Shown piece after piece: positions 32,475-41,163 of a DNA stretch of 64,000 nucleotides; position 1 is the stretch's first letter; every line of letters begins with the position of its first letter. Position numbers and translations under genes: made by a program. This DNA is from WTKG01 sp963735005. GTDB taxonomy: Bacteria > Actinomycetota > Actinomycetes > Actinomycetales > Demequinaceae. The notes beneath the pieces are model-generated. The model made no database searches, was not told the origin of the DNA, and saw only the letters and a program-made list of their open reading frames with translations. The stretch spans positions 124,001-188,000 of the forward strand of contig CAVTJA010000010.1 in NCBI GenBank assembly GCA_963735005.1, read 5' to 3'.

Positions 32475-34162
32475 TGACCGAGCTGCACGACACCGTCGCC
32501 GCGTGGATCGCCGACGACCCGGACCCCGACACCGCCGCGGATCTCACGGCGCTGCTTGAGTCCGCGGACGGCGGCGACGCCTCCGCGACCACCGAGCTCG
32601 CCGACCGCTTCTCGGGATTGCTCCAGTTCGGCACCGCCGGGCTGCGCGGCGCCCTCGGCGGCGGCCCCAATCGCATGAACCGCGCCGTCGTCATCCGCGC
32701 GGCGGCGGGCCTCGCCGCCCACATGACGGCAGAGCTTGGCGGCGCCGGCCGCGTCGTCATCGGCTACGACGCGCGCCACAAGTCCCACGACTTCGCGGTC
32801 GACACCGCCGCCGTGATGACCGCCGCGGGCCACGAGGCGCTGCTGCTGCCCTCCGCGCTGCCCACGCCGGTGCTGGCGTACGCGGTCCGCGCGCTCGACG
32901 CGGACGCCGGCGTGATGGTCACCGCCTCCCACAACCCGCCGCAAGACAACGGCTACAAGGTGTACGTGGGCGGGCGCATCGTGCCCGGCGAGGGCGCTGG
33001 CGCGCAAATCATCCCGCCGCACGACGGCCAGATCGCGGCCCGTATCGCGGAGGTCCCTTCGGTATCCTCCGTCGATCGCGCCACCGACGGCTGGACCGTC
33101 CTCGACAACGCGTTGCTCGACGACTACGTCGCCAAGTGCGCCGCGCTGGTGCCCGCGCCCACCGGAGACATCGCCGCCCAGCGCGCCGCCGTCACCATCG
33201 TCCTCACGCCGCTTCACGGCGTCGGCGGCAAGACGGTCGAGGCCGTGCTCGCCGCTGCCGGCTTCCCGAACGTCCACACGGTGCCGGAGCAGGCCGAGCC
33301 CGACCCGGACTTCCCCACCGTCGCCTTCCCCAACCCGGAGGAGAAGGGCGCGATGGACCTCGCGCTCGCGCTCGCCGACAAGGTGGGCGCGGACGTCGTC
33401 ATCGCCAACGACCCTGACGCCGACCGCTGCGCTGTGGCGGCGCCCATCGACGGCAAGTGGCGCACGCTCCACGGTGATCGCGTGGGCGCGCTGCTTGGCG
33501 ACAAGATCGCCTCCGCCGCGGGCGGCAAGGGCAAGCTCGCCAACTCCATCGTGTCGTCGCAGATCCTCGCGACCATCGCACAGCGCAACGGCCTCGACTA
33601 CGCCGCAACCCTCACCGGCTTCAAGTGGATCGGGCGCGAGGCGGGGCTGATCTACGGCTACGAGGAGGCGCTCGGGTACTGCACCAACCCCGACATGGTG
33701 CGCGACAAGGACGGCGTGTCGGCCGCAGTCGTGATAGCTGACCTCGTGGCGAACCTCGCCGCCGAGGGCCGCACTATCGCCGACGCCCTCGAGGCCCTCG
33801 ACGAGAAATACGGGGTGTTCCTGACCTCCCAGGTGTCGGCGCGGTTCGACTCGGTGGAGACGGTCAAGGCGACGGTCGCGGGCGTGGTGGCGTCGCCGCC
33901 TGCCGCGCTTGGCGGCTCGCCGGTGGTGTCGATCGACGACATGGCCGACGGGCTCGACGGGCTACCGCCGTCGTCCGGCATCCGGCTACTCACCGAATCC
34001 GGCGCGCGGGTCATCATCCGGCCAAGCGGCACGGAGCCAAAGGTGAAGGCGTACCTCGAGGTAATCGAGCCCGTGACGAGCACGGTGGCGGACGCGCGGG
34101 CCGCGGCGTCAACCGTGATCGCCGAACTCGCGTCGGACGTGCACGCGGCGCTCGGGCTCTAG
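32474..34162 (+). CDS. Phospho-sugar mutase (alpha-D-phosphohexomutase family), probable phosphopentomutase
   Basis: 562 residues from ATG 32474, overlapping the previous stop by one base (TGATG). Conserved sites: FGTAGLRG near the N-terminus, the catalytic phospho-Ser loop VTASHNPPQDNGYKVY, the metal loop NDPDADRCAV, the sugar-binding GYEEALGY and the C-terminal phosphate loop RPSGTEPKVKAY. The family covers phosphoglucomutase/phosphomannomutase, and the long PgmB2-type members include phosphopentomutases. Position directly after PNP and opposite deoC points to conversion of (deoxy)ribose-1-phosphate to the 5-phosphate; glucose substrates remain possible. It ends one base from the convergent deoC. 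Confidence 0.88.
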   Translation: MTELHDTVAAWIADDPDPDTAADLTALLESADGGDASATTELADRFSGLLQFGTAGLRGALGGGPNRMNRAVVIRAAAGLAAHMTAELGGAGRVVIGYDARHKSHDFAVDTAAVMTAAGHEALLLPSALPTPVLAYAVRALDADAGVMVTASHNPPQDNGYKVYVGGRIVPGEGAGAQIIPPHDGQIAARIAEVPSVSSVDRATDGWTVLDNALLDDYVAKCAALVPAPTGDIAAQRAAVTIVLTPLHGVGGKTVEAVLAAAGFPNVHTVPEQAEPDPDFPTVAFPNPEEKGAMDLALALADKVGADVVIANDPDADRCAVAAPIDGKWRTLHGDRVGALLGDKIASAAGGKGKLANSIVSSQILATIAQRNGLDYAATLTGFKWIGREAGLIYGYEEALGYCTNPDMVRDKDGVSAAVVIADLVANLAAEGRTIADALEALDEKYGVFLTSQVSARFDSVETVKATVAGVVASPPAALGGSPVVSIDDMADGLDGLPPSSGIRLLTESGARVIIRPSGTEPKVKAYLEVIEPVTSTVADARAAASTVIAELASDVHAALGL

Positions 34163-34876
34163 CTAGTACCCGCCCGCGTCCTCGGTCTGGCCCTCGGCCG
34201 CGTCCACCGCTGCGCCGTCGTCGTCGAGCCCGTCCAGCACCGCCCGGGTACCGGACAGCCCCAGCCGCGTGGCGCCAGCCTCGATCATGGCCAGCGCGGC
34301 GTCGGCCGTCCTGATGCCTCCCGACGCCTTCACGCCCAGGCGGTCACCGACGGTGGCGCGCATGAGCCGCACCGCATGCTCGGTGGCGCCGCCGGTGGGG
34401 TGGAACCCCGTCGAGGTCTTCACGAAGTCGGCGCCCGCACGCTCGGCCGCCTCGCACGCGGCGACGATTTGGTCGTCCGTGAGCGCCGCTGACTCGATGA
34501 TGACCTTGAGGACCTTGCCCGTGGGCACGGCGGCGCGCACGGCGGCGATGTCCGCCTCCACCGCGGCGAAGTCTCCGGCGACGGCGGCGCCCACGTCGAT
34601 CACCATGTCAACCTCGTCCGCCCCGGCCGCTATCGCCGCGGCGGCCTCGGCTGCCTTGACGGCGCTGATGTGTTTGCCCGACGGGAACCCGGCGACGGCA
34701 GCGACGAGCAGGCCCTCCGGGACCTCGATGGGCAGCATCGACGGCGATACGCACACGGAGTAGACGCCCAGGTCTGCGCCCTCGGCCACGAGCGCCGCGA
34801 CGTCGGCCGCCGTCGCCTCTGGCTTCAACAGCGTGTGATCGACGATGCTGGCGAGTTCGGCGCGGGTGATGGCCAT
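34163..34876 (-). CDS. deoC: Deoxyribose-phosphate aldolase
   Basis: 237 residues from ATG 34876, which has AGGAG in front. DeoC features are VDHTLLKPEAT at the start, EVDMVIDVGA, KVIIESAALTD and the Schiff-base lysine in FVKTSTGF, followed by GVKASGGIRT. It cleaves deoxyribose-5-phosphate into acetaldehyde and glyceraldehyde-3-phosphate. It is the last gene of the nucleoside operon, 22 bases after the YHYH lipoprotein gene. The C-terminal 20 residues are acidic and Gly/Ala-rich, beyond the usual end. Confidence 0.95.
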   Translation of the reverse strand: MAITRAELASIVDHTLLKPEATAADVAALVAEGADLGVYSVCVSPSMLPIEVPEGLLVAAVAGFPSGKHISAVKAAEAAAAIAAGADEVDMVIDVGAAVAGDFAAVEADIAAVRAAVPTGKVLKVIIESAALTDDQIVAACEAAERAGADFVKTSTGFHPTGGATEHAVRLMRATVGDRLGVKASGGIRTADAALAMIEAGATRLGLSGTRAVLDGLDDDGAAVDAAEGQTEDAGGY

Positions 34877-34898
34877 GATGACTCCTGGTGACGGCGGG

Positions 34899-36041
34899 CT
34901 AGTGCTTGGCGTTCTTGGGCGGATGCGGCGGCGGTAGCGTGGGCGCGTCCGGCGGCCCTCCCGGCAATGCGGGATTGCCGCTGCCGGAGTCGGGCGCGTC
35001 TGGCGCGCTCGGGCCCTGGCCGCCACCCTGGGTCTCGGCGGTGAGCGCCTTCACCGATGGCGTGCCGCGGAAGCAGCTGACCGTATACGGGAAATCCTGG
35101 GTGAAGTGGTAGTGGTACATCGTCACCATCTTGCCGTCCCACTCGACGAGCCCGGTGTGGCCGTGGCACTCGTCCAGGTCCGACGTCGACAGCTCGACGC
35201 CGCCGTCGGTGTAGATGCCGTAGATGCCGAATCCGTCGAACGCATAACCCAACAGCGGCGAGTGCTCGCCAGTCTGCGGGTCATCGAAGCACGACGAGTA
35301 GCCGTGATAGTGGTACGCGCCCGACGACTGCGGGTGCCCCTGGCAGTGGTCCTGAACCTCGACCGCGACCGCGTCGCGACCGCCCGCGTCGAAGGCCGAG
35401 AACAGCGCGACGCCCGTGGTCGCGATGCCAACCTCACCGCCCACGCACGTGGGGGTGGCGTTCACGGTGGGGTTCAGTGGCACCTGGAACGAGAAGGTTT
35501 GCTGCTGGATCGAGTTGGGGTTCGTGTCGTACTTGTACGCGTCGTCGGAGCTCGCTATCGGGTACCTGCCGGTGGTGTGGCCGGTGGGCAAGTCGTTCGA
35601 CGTGATCGTGCGCATCGCGGCAGAGGTGCCGATGCTGACCTTGCCATGCCACGACACCCGCCCGTCCACGGAGACCTTGGACGTCAGGTCCCAGGTGCCG
35701 GCGTTGGTGTCGATCCACGGCCCGTAGGTCTGCGCGCCACCTCCGGTCATGTCGGTGCGACATGCGTAGACGTAGCCCTGCCGCGGCGCCGACGAGTAGC
35801 GCTGGTCGCCGAGCGGCAGCGCGTGAACGTCCGGGCCGCCGGAAAGCTCGGCGTCGTCGTGCGTGTGGCCGTCGGAGTCGTCGTGAGTCGCGGTGGCGGC
35901 CGGCGTCTCGGCCGTCGTCGTCTGGACTGTGGTGGTACTCGGCGCGTCGTGCGTCTCCGCGGGCATCCCGTTGCATGCGGCGAGCACCACCGCCGCCAGC
36001 GCCGTCGCGGCCAGCGCTGCTACCGGCCCCCGCGCGCCCAT
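34899..36041 (-). CDS. YHYH-domain lipoprotein
   Basis: 380 residues. The start overlaps the add stop (TGATG). The lipobox LAAC (Cys near residue 23) follows a hydrophobic segment, then a Thr/His/Asp-rich linker. The core has two YHYH motifs (GAYHYHGYSSCFDD and TMYHYHFTQDFPYTVSCF), paired cysteines and FDGFGIYGIY, as in the YHYH family of exported proteins whose function is unknown and which may bind metal. The last 50 residues are Pro/Gly-rich. Being embedded between add and deoC is unexpected for a purely catabolic operon. Confidence 0.8.
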   Translation of the reverse strand: MGARGPVAALAATALAAVVLAACNGMPAETHDAPSTTTVQTTTAETPAATATHDDSDGHTHDDAELSGGPDVHALPLGDQRYSSAPRQGYVYACRTDMTGGGAQTYGPWIDTNAGTWDLTSKVSVDGRVSWHGKVSIGTSAAMRTITSNDLPTGHTTGRYPIASSDDAYKYDTNPNSIQQQTFSFQVPLNPTVNATPTCVGGEVGIATTGVALFSAFDAGGRDAVAVEVQDHCQGHPQSSGAYHYHGYSSCFDDPQTGEHSPLLGYAFDGFGIYGIYTDGGVELSTSDLDECHGHTGLVEWDGKMVTMYHYHFTQDFPYTVSCFRGTPSVKALTAETQGGGQGPSAPDAPDSGSGNPALPGGPPDAPTLPPPHPPKNAKH

Positions 36042-37123
36042 CAGTTGGCGTCCTCAATCTCGAGGTAGGCGTCGAACACCGCGTCGGCAAGATCGCGCCT
36101 CACGTCGAGCGGCTGGAAAGCCGCCCACGCCGCGTCGATTGTCGCGAGCTCAACGTCGGCGAGCGTCCAGCCCGCCTCGTCGATCAGTCCCGCGATCTCG
36201 CGGGTCATCGAGGTGCCGGACATGAGCCGGTTGTCGGTATTGATGGTGACGGTGAATCCGAGGTCACGCAGGCCGGTGATCGGGTGCGTCGCGATGGACT
36301 CTGCGGCGCCGGTCTGGAGGTTCGACAGGGGGCACAGCTCAAGCGGGATGCGGTTGTCCCGCACGAACGCGGCGACCGGCCCAAATGTGGGGTCGTCGAC
36401 GCCGAAACCCTCGATGTCCTCGTGGATGCGCACGCCGTGGCCGATGCGGCGGGCGGCGCCAAGTCCGATGGCCTCGGAAATGCTCTCCACCCCAGCCGCC
36501 TCGCCCGCGTGGATGGTGGCGGGAACATGGGCGTCGCGCAGCAGCGCGAACGCCTGGGCCATGCGCGACGGCGGGAAGCCGTCCTCGGCCCCCGCAATGT
36601 CGAAGCCCACGCAACACGTGCCGTAGTTGGCAATGGTGAGCTGGGCGATCTCGGTGCCGCGGTCGGCGTGACGCATCGCCGTCACGAGCGCACCAACGCG
36701 TATCTCGCGGCCGGATTCCGCGGCCTCGGCCACCCCGGCGTCGATGCCCGCCTGCACGGCCTCCACCACCTGCTGAAGCGTCAGCCCGCCGGCCAGGTGC
36801 TGCTCCGGCGCATAGCGAAGCTCGGCGTAAATGACGCCGTCCGCGGCAAGGTCGAGCACCGCCTCTCGGGCCACCCGCTGGAGCCCCGCCTCCGTCTGCA
36901 TCACGGCGATGGTGTGATCGAAGGTCTCCAAGTACCGGACAAGGCTCCCCGAGTCCGCCGCCTCGACGAACCACCTGCCGAGCGCATCGGCGTCCGTGGT
37001 GGGCAGCTCGTGGCCGACCTCCGCCGCGAGCTCGATAAGCGTCGCGGGGCGCAGGCCGCCGTCAAGATGGTCGTGAAGAACGATCTTGGGCAGGGAACGG
37101 ACGATGTCCTCGGTCGCAGTCAT
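36041..37123 (-). CDS. add: Adenosine deaminase
   Basis: 360 residues from ATG 37123, whose ATGA overlaps the stop of the upstream C39-like gene. Metal and substrate residues are visible: LHDHLDGG (HxH), the catalytic HAGEAAG, IGHGVRI and NTDNRLMSGTSMTRE, as in eukaryotic-type adenosine deaminases of actinobacteria. It turns adenosine or deoxyadenosine into inosine, which the PNP encoded at 31.7 kb can phosphorolyse. A TAGCCT seven bases before the ATG lies inside the upstream coding tail and could be an internal promoter. Confidence 0.95.
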   Translation of the reverse strand: MTATEDIVRSLPKIVLHDHLDGGLRPATLIELAAEVGHELPTTDADALGRWFVEAADSGSLVRYLETFDHTIAVMQTEAGLQRVAREAVLDLAADGVIYAELRYAPEQHLAGGLTLQQVVEAVQAGIDAGVAEAAESGREIRVGALVTAMRHADRGTEIAQLTIANYGTCCVGFDIAGAEDGFPPSRMAQAFALLRDAHVPATIHAGEAAGVESISEAIGLGAARRIGHGVRIHEDIEGFGVDDPTFGPVAAFVRDNRIPLELCPLSNLQTGAAESIATHPITGLRDLGFTVTINTDNRLMSGTSMTREIAGLIDEAGWTLADVELATIDAAWAAFQPLDVRRDLADAVFDAYLEIEDAN

Positions 37124-38151
37124 GATCCCCAGGCTAGTTGCTCGGCGCGCGACCGCGCGCGGGGCAGCACCATCCACGACACGTGCGTCCAGTTCCCGAG
37201 CGCCTTGACCTGAGCGCCGCCGTCGAGCATCTGCTTGTCCGTCAGGGGCTGGAGCGCGGCAGAGCTTGGCTCGTAGACAAGGAAGCCGTCGTCGGTGCGG
37301 TGCGTCAGTAGCACCACGTGCCGCGGGAGCACCGTGTCGATGCCGCGCGTCGAGTCGCCAGACGCGTACAGCGGGACAGGAATTCCGTCCAAGACGGCGG
37401 CGGCCGCGTGGTCGATCAACGCCTGGGTCGCTGGGTCGTCGGTGTCGTCCACGACCGCGCCCACGAGCCGGAGCCCCAGGAACCGTGCGGTGTTGTTGAC
37501 GCGCCACGGCGGCGTGCCGAACCTCCGCGGCCACGGAAACGGGCCGATGCCAAAACGAGTAGCGGCGGCATGCTCGCCGCGCTGGAGGGCGGCCCAGCGC
37601 GCGCCGATGCTCGTGTGCCGGCCAGAGATTCGGCTCAGCTCGGGCGGCGCGTAGCCGTCAATACGCGCGCCGCTCGCGACCCACAGTCCAAGCAGCGGGT
37701 CGCCGAGCATGGCCATCATCGCGAGCGTGGCGGCGCCGCACGTCGTGGAGTCGATCTGCCGCGCCGCGGTGCCGCCCCATGCGACGGGCCCGGCGTCGTC
37801 GCGCCCGAGCGGACGGCACGCCAGCTCGCGCTCGGTTTCGCCAAGCGTGGGCCATGCACGCGCGAACGCGATCGCTACTCGCACGGGCGCGCCCGCCGCC
37901 AGCACCCGCTTCGCCGCGCACGAGCCCGCGGCGTCGAGCGGCGCCGTCGCCGCCGCGAACGCGGCCCGCTCGTCGCTAGGAAGTGCCCGCTCAACTCGCG
38001 CGAACGCGCGCTTGCCCACGCCGTCCGAACCCGAGCTGCGGCGGTCGAGCAGCGCCTGCGCCTGCGCACCCGCGTCGGCGCTCGACCAGCGCCTCCGCGT
38101 TCCCAACACCTTGCCCGCACGGGCCAGCACGGTGGTGAGCTGCCACGCCAT
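37120..38151 (-). CDS. C39-like papain-fold protein of unknown role
   Basis: 343 residues; ATG 38151 overlaps the deoA stop (TAATG) and the stop overlaps add. Hallmarks of a C39/papain-like fold: the nucleophile block RQIDSTTCGAATLAMMAMLG, the His in LPRHVVLLTHR and the following strand FLVYEPSSA. The first 100 residues are basic and Ala/Arg-rich, with no clear signal peptide. No transporter for a peptide is adjacent. It may be a peptidase or transglutaminase-like enzyme; the substrate is unknown. It is co-translated with salvage genes on both sides. Confidence 0.7.
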   Translation of the reverse strand: MAWQLTTVLARAGKVLGTRRRWSSADAGAQAQALLDRRSSGSDGVGKRAFARVERALPSDERAAFAAATAPLDAAGSCAAKRVLAAGAPVRVAIAFARAWPTLGETERELACRPLGRDDAGPVAWGGTAARQIDSTTCGAATLAMMAMLGDPLLGLWVASGARIDGYAPPELSRISGRHTSIGARWAALQRGEHAAATRFGIGPFPWPRRFGTPPWRVNNTARFLGLRLVGAVVDDTDDPATQALIDHAAAAVLDGIPVPLYASGDSTRGIDTVLPRHVVLLTHRTDDGFLVYEPSSAALQPLTDKQMLDGGAQVKALGNWTHVSWMVLPRARSRAEQLAWGS

Positions 38152-39455
38152 TACGCGGGGCCGATTCGATCGAGCACGAGCGTGCGCTCGGGCGCGGTGT
38201 CCCCAAACTCGAGTGAACCCGCGCCGTCGGCGGCCTCCGCAAGCGCGGAGTGGGCGCGCTCGAACCGCTGCTCCTCGTCGGTGAAGAGCGTCAGCACCGG
38301 CTCGCCCGCGCGCACCGCCTCGCCCACTTGCTTGTGGATGTAGACGCCCGCGCCGGGCTGGATGACGTCGGCAAGGCTCGCGCGCCCGGCGCCGAGGCGC
38401 CACGCCGCAACACCCACACCTAGCGCGTCCATCCGGGTGACCACGCCGTCCGCCGGGGCCACGATCACCTGCTCGTGCTTGGCGGTGGCGAGCGGCGCAT
38501 CCGGGTCCCCGCCCTGGGCCGTGATCATGCGGCGCCACGCGTCCATCGCGCGCCCATCGCGCAGGGCGTCGGCGGGGTCCACGCCGTCCACGCCCGCGCG
38601 CGCGAGCATCTCGCGGGCAAGTTCGAGGGTGATCTCGACGACGTCTGTGGGGCCGCCGCCCGCAAGCACCTCCACGGACTCTGAGACCTCAAGGGCGTTG
38701 CCGATGCCGCGGCCGAGCGGGGTGTCCATGTCCGTGAGGAGAGCAGAGGTCGCGACGCCGGCGTCGGTGCCGAGCTCAACCATGGTCGTGGCAAGCTCGC
38801 GCGCTGACGCGAGGTCCTTCATGAACGCGCCACTACCGACCTTGACGTCAAGCACCAGCACGCCAGTTCCCTCGGCGATCTTCTTGGACATGATGGACGA
38901 CGCGATCAGCGGGATGGACTCGACGGTGCCGGTGACGTCACGTAGCGCGTAGAGCTTTTTATCGGCCGGGGCGAGCCCCGCGCCCGCCGCGCACACGACG
39001 GCGCCGACGTCCTCGAGCTGCGCGAGCATCTGCGCAGTGGTCCGATCCGCCTGCCAGCCGGGTATGGCCTCGAGCTTGTCGAGGGTGCCTCCGGTGTGGC
39101 CGAGCCCGCGCCCGGACAGTTGCGGTACGGCGAGTCCGCACGCGGCGGCGAGCGGCGCCAGCGGAAGCGTGATCTTGTCGCCGACGCCTCCGGTCGAGTG
39201 CTTGTCGGCGGTGGGCCGCGACAGGCTCGAGAAGTCCAGCCGCTCTCCGGTCTCGATCATCGCGCGGGTCCACCGCGACAGCTCGCGGCGGGTCATGCCG
39301 CGTTGCAGGATCGCCATCGCGAGGGAGCTCATCTGGTAGTCGTGCACCGCGCCGCGCGTGTACGCGTCCACGACCCAATCGATCTGATCGTCCGACAGCT
39401 CGCGCCCGTCACGCTTGGCGACGATGACGTCTACGGCGTCGTGCTTCTCGGTCAT
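38151..39455 (-). CDS. deoA: Thymidine phosphorylase
   Basis: 434 residues; ATG 39455 overlaps the cdd stop by ATGA. Family signatures: DVIVAKRDG, the phosphate loop KHSTGGVGDK, the signature LSGRGLGHTGGTLDKLEAI, VLDVKVGSGAFMK and a C-terminal domain with APADGVV. It converts thymidine (and possibly uridine) plus phosphate into base and pentose-1-phosphate. It acts between cytidine deaminase and the mutase/DeoC route. Confidence 0.95.
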   Translation of the reverse strand: MTEKHDAVDVIVAKRDGRELSDDQIDWVVDAYTRGAVHDYQMSSLAMAILQRGMTRRELSRWTRAMIETGERLDFSSLSRPTADKHSTGGVGDKITLPLAPLAAACGLAVPQLSGRGLGHTGGTLDKLEAIPGWQADRTTAQMLAQLEDVGAVVCAAGAGLAPADKKLYALRDVTGTVESIPLIASSIMSKKIAEGTGVLVLDVKVGSGAFMKDLASARELATTMVELGTDAGVATSALLTDMDTPLGRGIGNALEVSESVEVLAGGGPTDVVEITLELAREMLARAGVDGVDPADALRDGRAMDAWRRMITAQGGDPDAPLATAKHEQVIVAPADGVVTRMDALGVGVAAWRLGAGRASLADVIQPGAGVYIHKQVGEAVRAGEPVLTLFTDEEQRFERAHSALAEAADGAGSLEFGDTAPERTLVLDRIGPA

Positions 39456-39871
39456 GTCGCGGTGTCCAGGTGCCCGGGCCCGAACGCGCCGGGAAGCAGG
39501 TCGCCAACGGTGACGGGGCCGCCGTCGGCGTCGACGAGCATCGCCGCGCCGCCGTGTTCGAACAGCAGCTGGCGGCAGCGCCCGCACGGGGTCAGCGGCT
39601 CGCCCCTGCCGTCCACGCACGCCAGCGCGACCAGCCGGCCGCCGCCCGTCGAGTGCAGCTGCGACACCACCGAGCACTCCGCGCACAGGGTGAGGCCGAA
39701 CGACGCGTTTTCGACGTTGCAGCCGGCGATCACGCGGCCGTCCTCGGTGACCGCAGCGGCGCCCACTGGGTACTTGCTGTACGGAACGTAGGCGCGCGTC
39801 ATCACGGCGCGCGCGGCCGCGCGCAACGCGTCCCAGTCGATCTCCGTACCCGTCACGTCGGCGCCACTCAC
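39452..39871 (-). CDS. cdd: Cytidine deaminase
   Basis: 139 residues from GTG 39871, which overlaps the permease stop (GTGA). A later in-frame GTG is possible. Zinc-site motifs: NVENASFGLTLCAECS (catalytic Glu and first Cys) and TPCGRCRQ (two Cys). It forms uridine or deoxyuridine from cytidine nucleosides, feeding the phosphorylase next to it. Confidence 0.95.
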   Translation of the reverse strand: MSGADVTGTEIDWDALRAAARAVMTRAYVPYSKYPVGAAAVTEDGRVIAGCNVENASFGLTLCAECSVVSQLHSTGGGRLVALACVDGRGEPLTPCGRCRQLLFEHGGAAMLVDADGGPVTVGDLLPGAFGPGHLDTAT

Positions 39872-41163
39872 TTCTTGTACGGCGTTCCCTCCGCCGCGGG
39901 CGGGCGCACGTGGCCCACGATGCCAGCGACGGCGAAGATGGCGGCAAGGTACGGAATCATCGTGATGAACTCGGTGGGGATATCCGAGCCGATGATGCCA
40001 AGTTCCCGACGCAACTGGTCGGCCAGGCCGAACAGCAGGCCGGCGGCGAGCGCCCCCTTGGGCGACCAACGGCCGAGGATCATCGCGGCGAGCGCGATGT
40101 AGCCCTTGCCGCCCGTCATCTCCTTGCCAAACGCGAGGCTCGCGGCGACAGTGAAGAAGGCGCCGCCAAGGCCCGCGATGGCGCCGCCGAGCATGGTGTT
40201 GAGGACGCGGGTCCGGTTCACCTTGATACCCACGGTGTCCGCCGCCTTGGGGTGCTCACCGACGGCGCGCACGCGCAGTCCCCAGCGCGACTTGAAGAGC
40301 ATCACGTGCAGGACGGCGACCACCACGAACAGGATGTACACCAGCGGGGTGTGGTTGAACAGCACCGGCCCGAGCACCGGGATCTTTGACAGCACGGGGA
40401 TGGGCACGTGGTCGAACCCGGGCGGCTGGTTGAGCTCCGGGTGGGACTTGAACACGGTCCCGAACAGGAAGCCGGTGAGCCCGATCACGAGCACGTTGAG
40501 CACCACGCCCACGACGATCTGGTCCACCCAGTAGCGCACCGCAAACAGCGCGAGCAGGCCGCCAATGAAAGCGCCGGCGATCGGCGCCGCGACCAGCCCG
40601 GCCCACGGCGTGTGGAGCGCGCTCGCCGCCAGCGCCGCCATGAACGCGCCGAACAGCAGCTGCCCCTCGATGGCGATGTTGATGATGCCAGACCGCTCGC
40701 ACACCAGCCCCGCGAGCGAACCGAAGATGAGCGGCCCGGCGGCCACCAGCCCGAGCGCCAGCATGCTCGTGAGGTTGATGCTCGTCAGGTCCTTACCTGC
40801 GCCCGCCCACACCAGCAAGGCCAGCACCACCGCGACGCCAAACAGCGAGGGCACCCACGCCCCAAGGCGGCGCCGGGCCCACGTAGCCCATGCCGCCAGC
40901 GCCCCGAGGCCGATTGCCACCAGCGACAGCAACACCGCGGACGAGCGCGCGTTCACCCCGAAGTCGGGGATCTCGAAGAAGTCGGTGTCCTTGGCTAGGT
41001 GGAACGTGGTCACCACGCCGGAGGGGCTGCCGAGGCCGAAGGCGAGCAGGGACAGCACGCCGATGATGCCGTAGCCGATCGGCGCCTTCCAGTGGCGCTG
41101 AGCGAGGACGTCCTCGTCCGGCGCCCCGGCGCCCGTCGCTGGCCTGTCGAGTGTCGCGGTCAC
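39868..41163 (-). CDS. Nucleoside ABC transporter permease, second subunit
   Basis: 431 residues with about ten membrane helices. Conserved BPD_transp_2 features: ERSGIINIAIEGQLLFGAF and the coupling region WGLRVRAVGEHPKAADTVGI, as in NupQ/YufQ-type subunits that work with BMP-family binding proteins. It starts four bases inside the end of the first permease and overlaps cdd, so the import and catabolic genes form one operon. Confidence 0.9.
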   Translation of the reverse strand: MTATLDRPATGAGAPDEDVLAQRHWKAPIGYGIIGVLSLLAFGLGSPSGVVTTFHLAKDTDFFEIPDFGVNARSSAVLLSLVAIGLGALAAWATWARRRLGAWVPSLFGVAVVLALLVWAGAGKDLTSINLTSMLALGLVAAGPLIFGSLAGLVCERSGIINIAIEGQLLFGAFMAALAASALHTPWAGLVAAPIAGAFIGGLLALFAVRYWVDQIVVGVVLNVLVIGLTGFLFGTVFKSHPELNQPPGFDHVPIPVLSKIPVLGPVLFNHTPLVYILFVVVAVLHVMLFKSRWGLRVRAVGEHPKAADTVGIKVNRTRVLNTMLGGAIAGLGGAFFTVAASLAFGKEMTGGKGYIALAAMILGRWSPKGALAAGLLFGLADQLRRELGIIGSDIPTEFITMIPYLAAIFAVAGIVGHVRPPAAEGTPYKK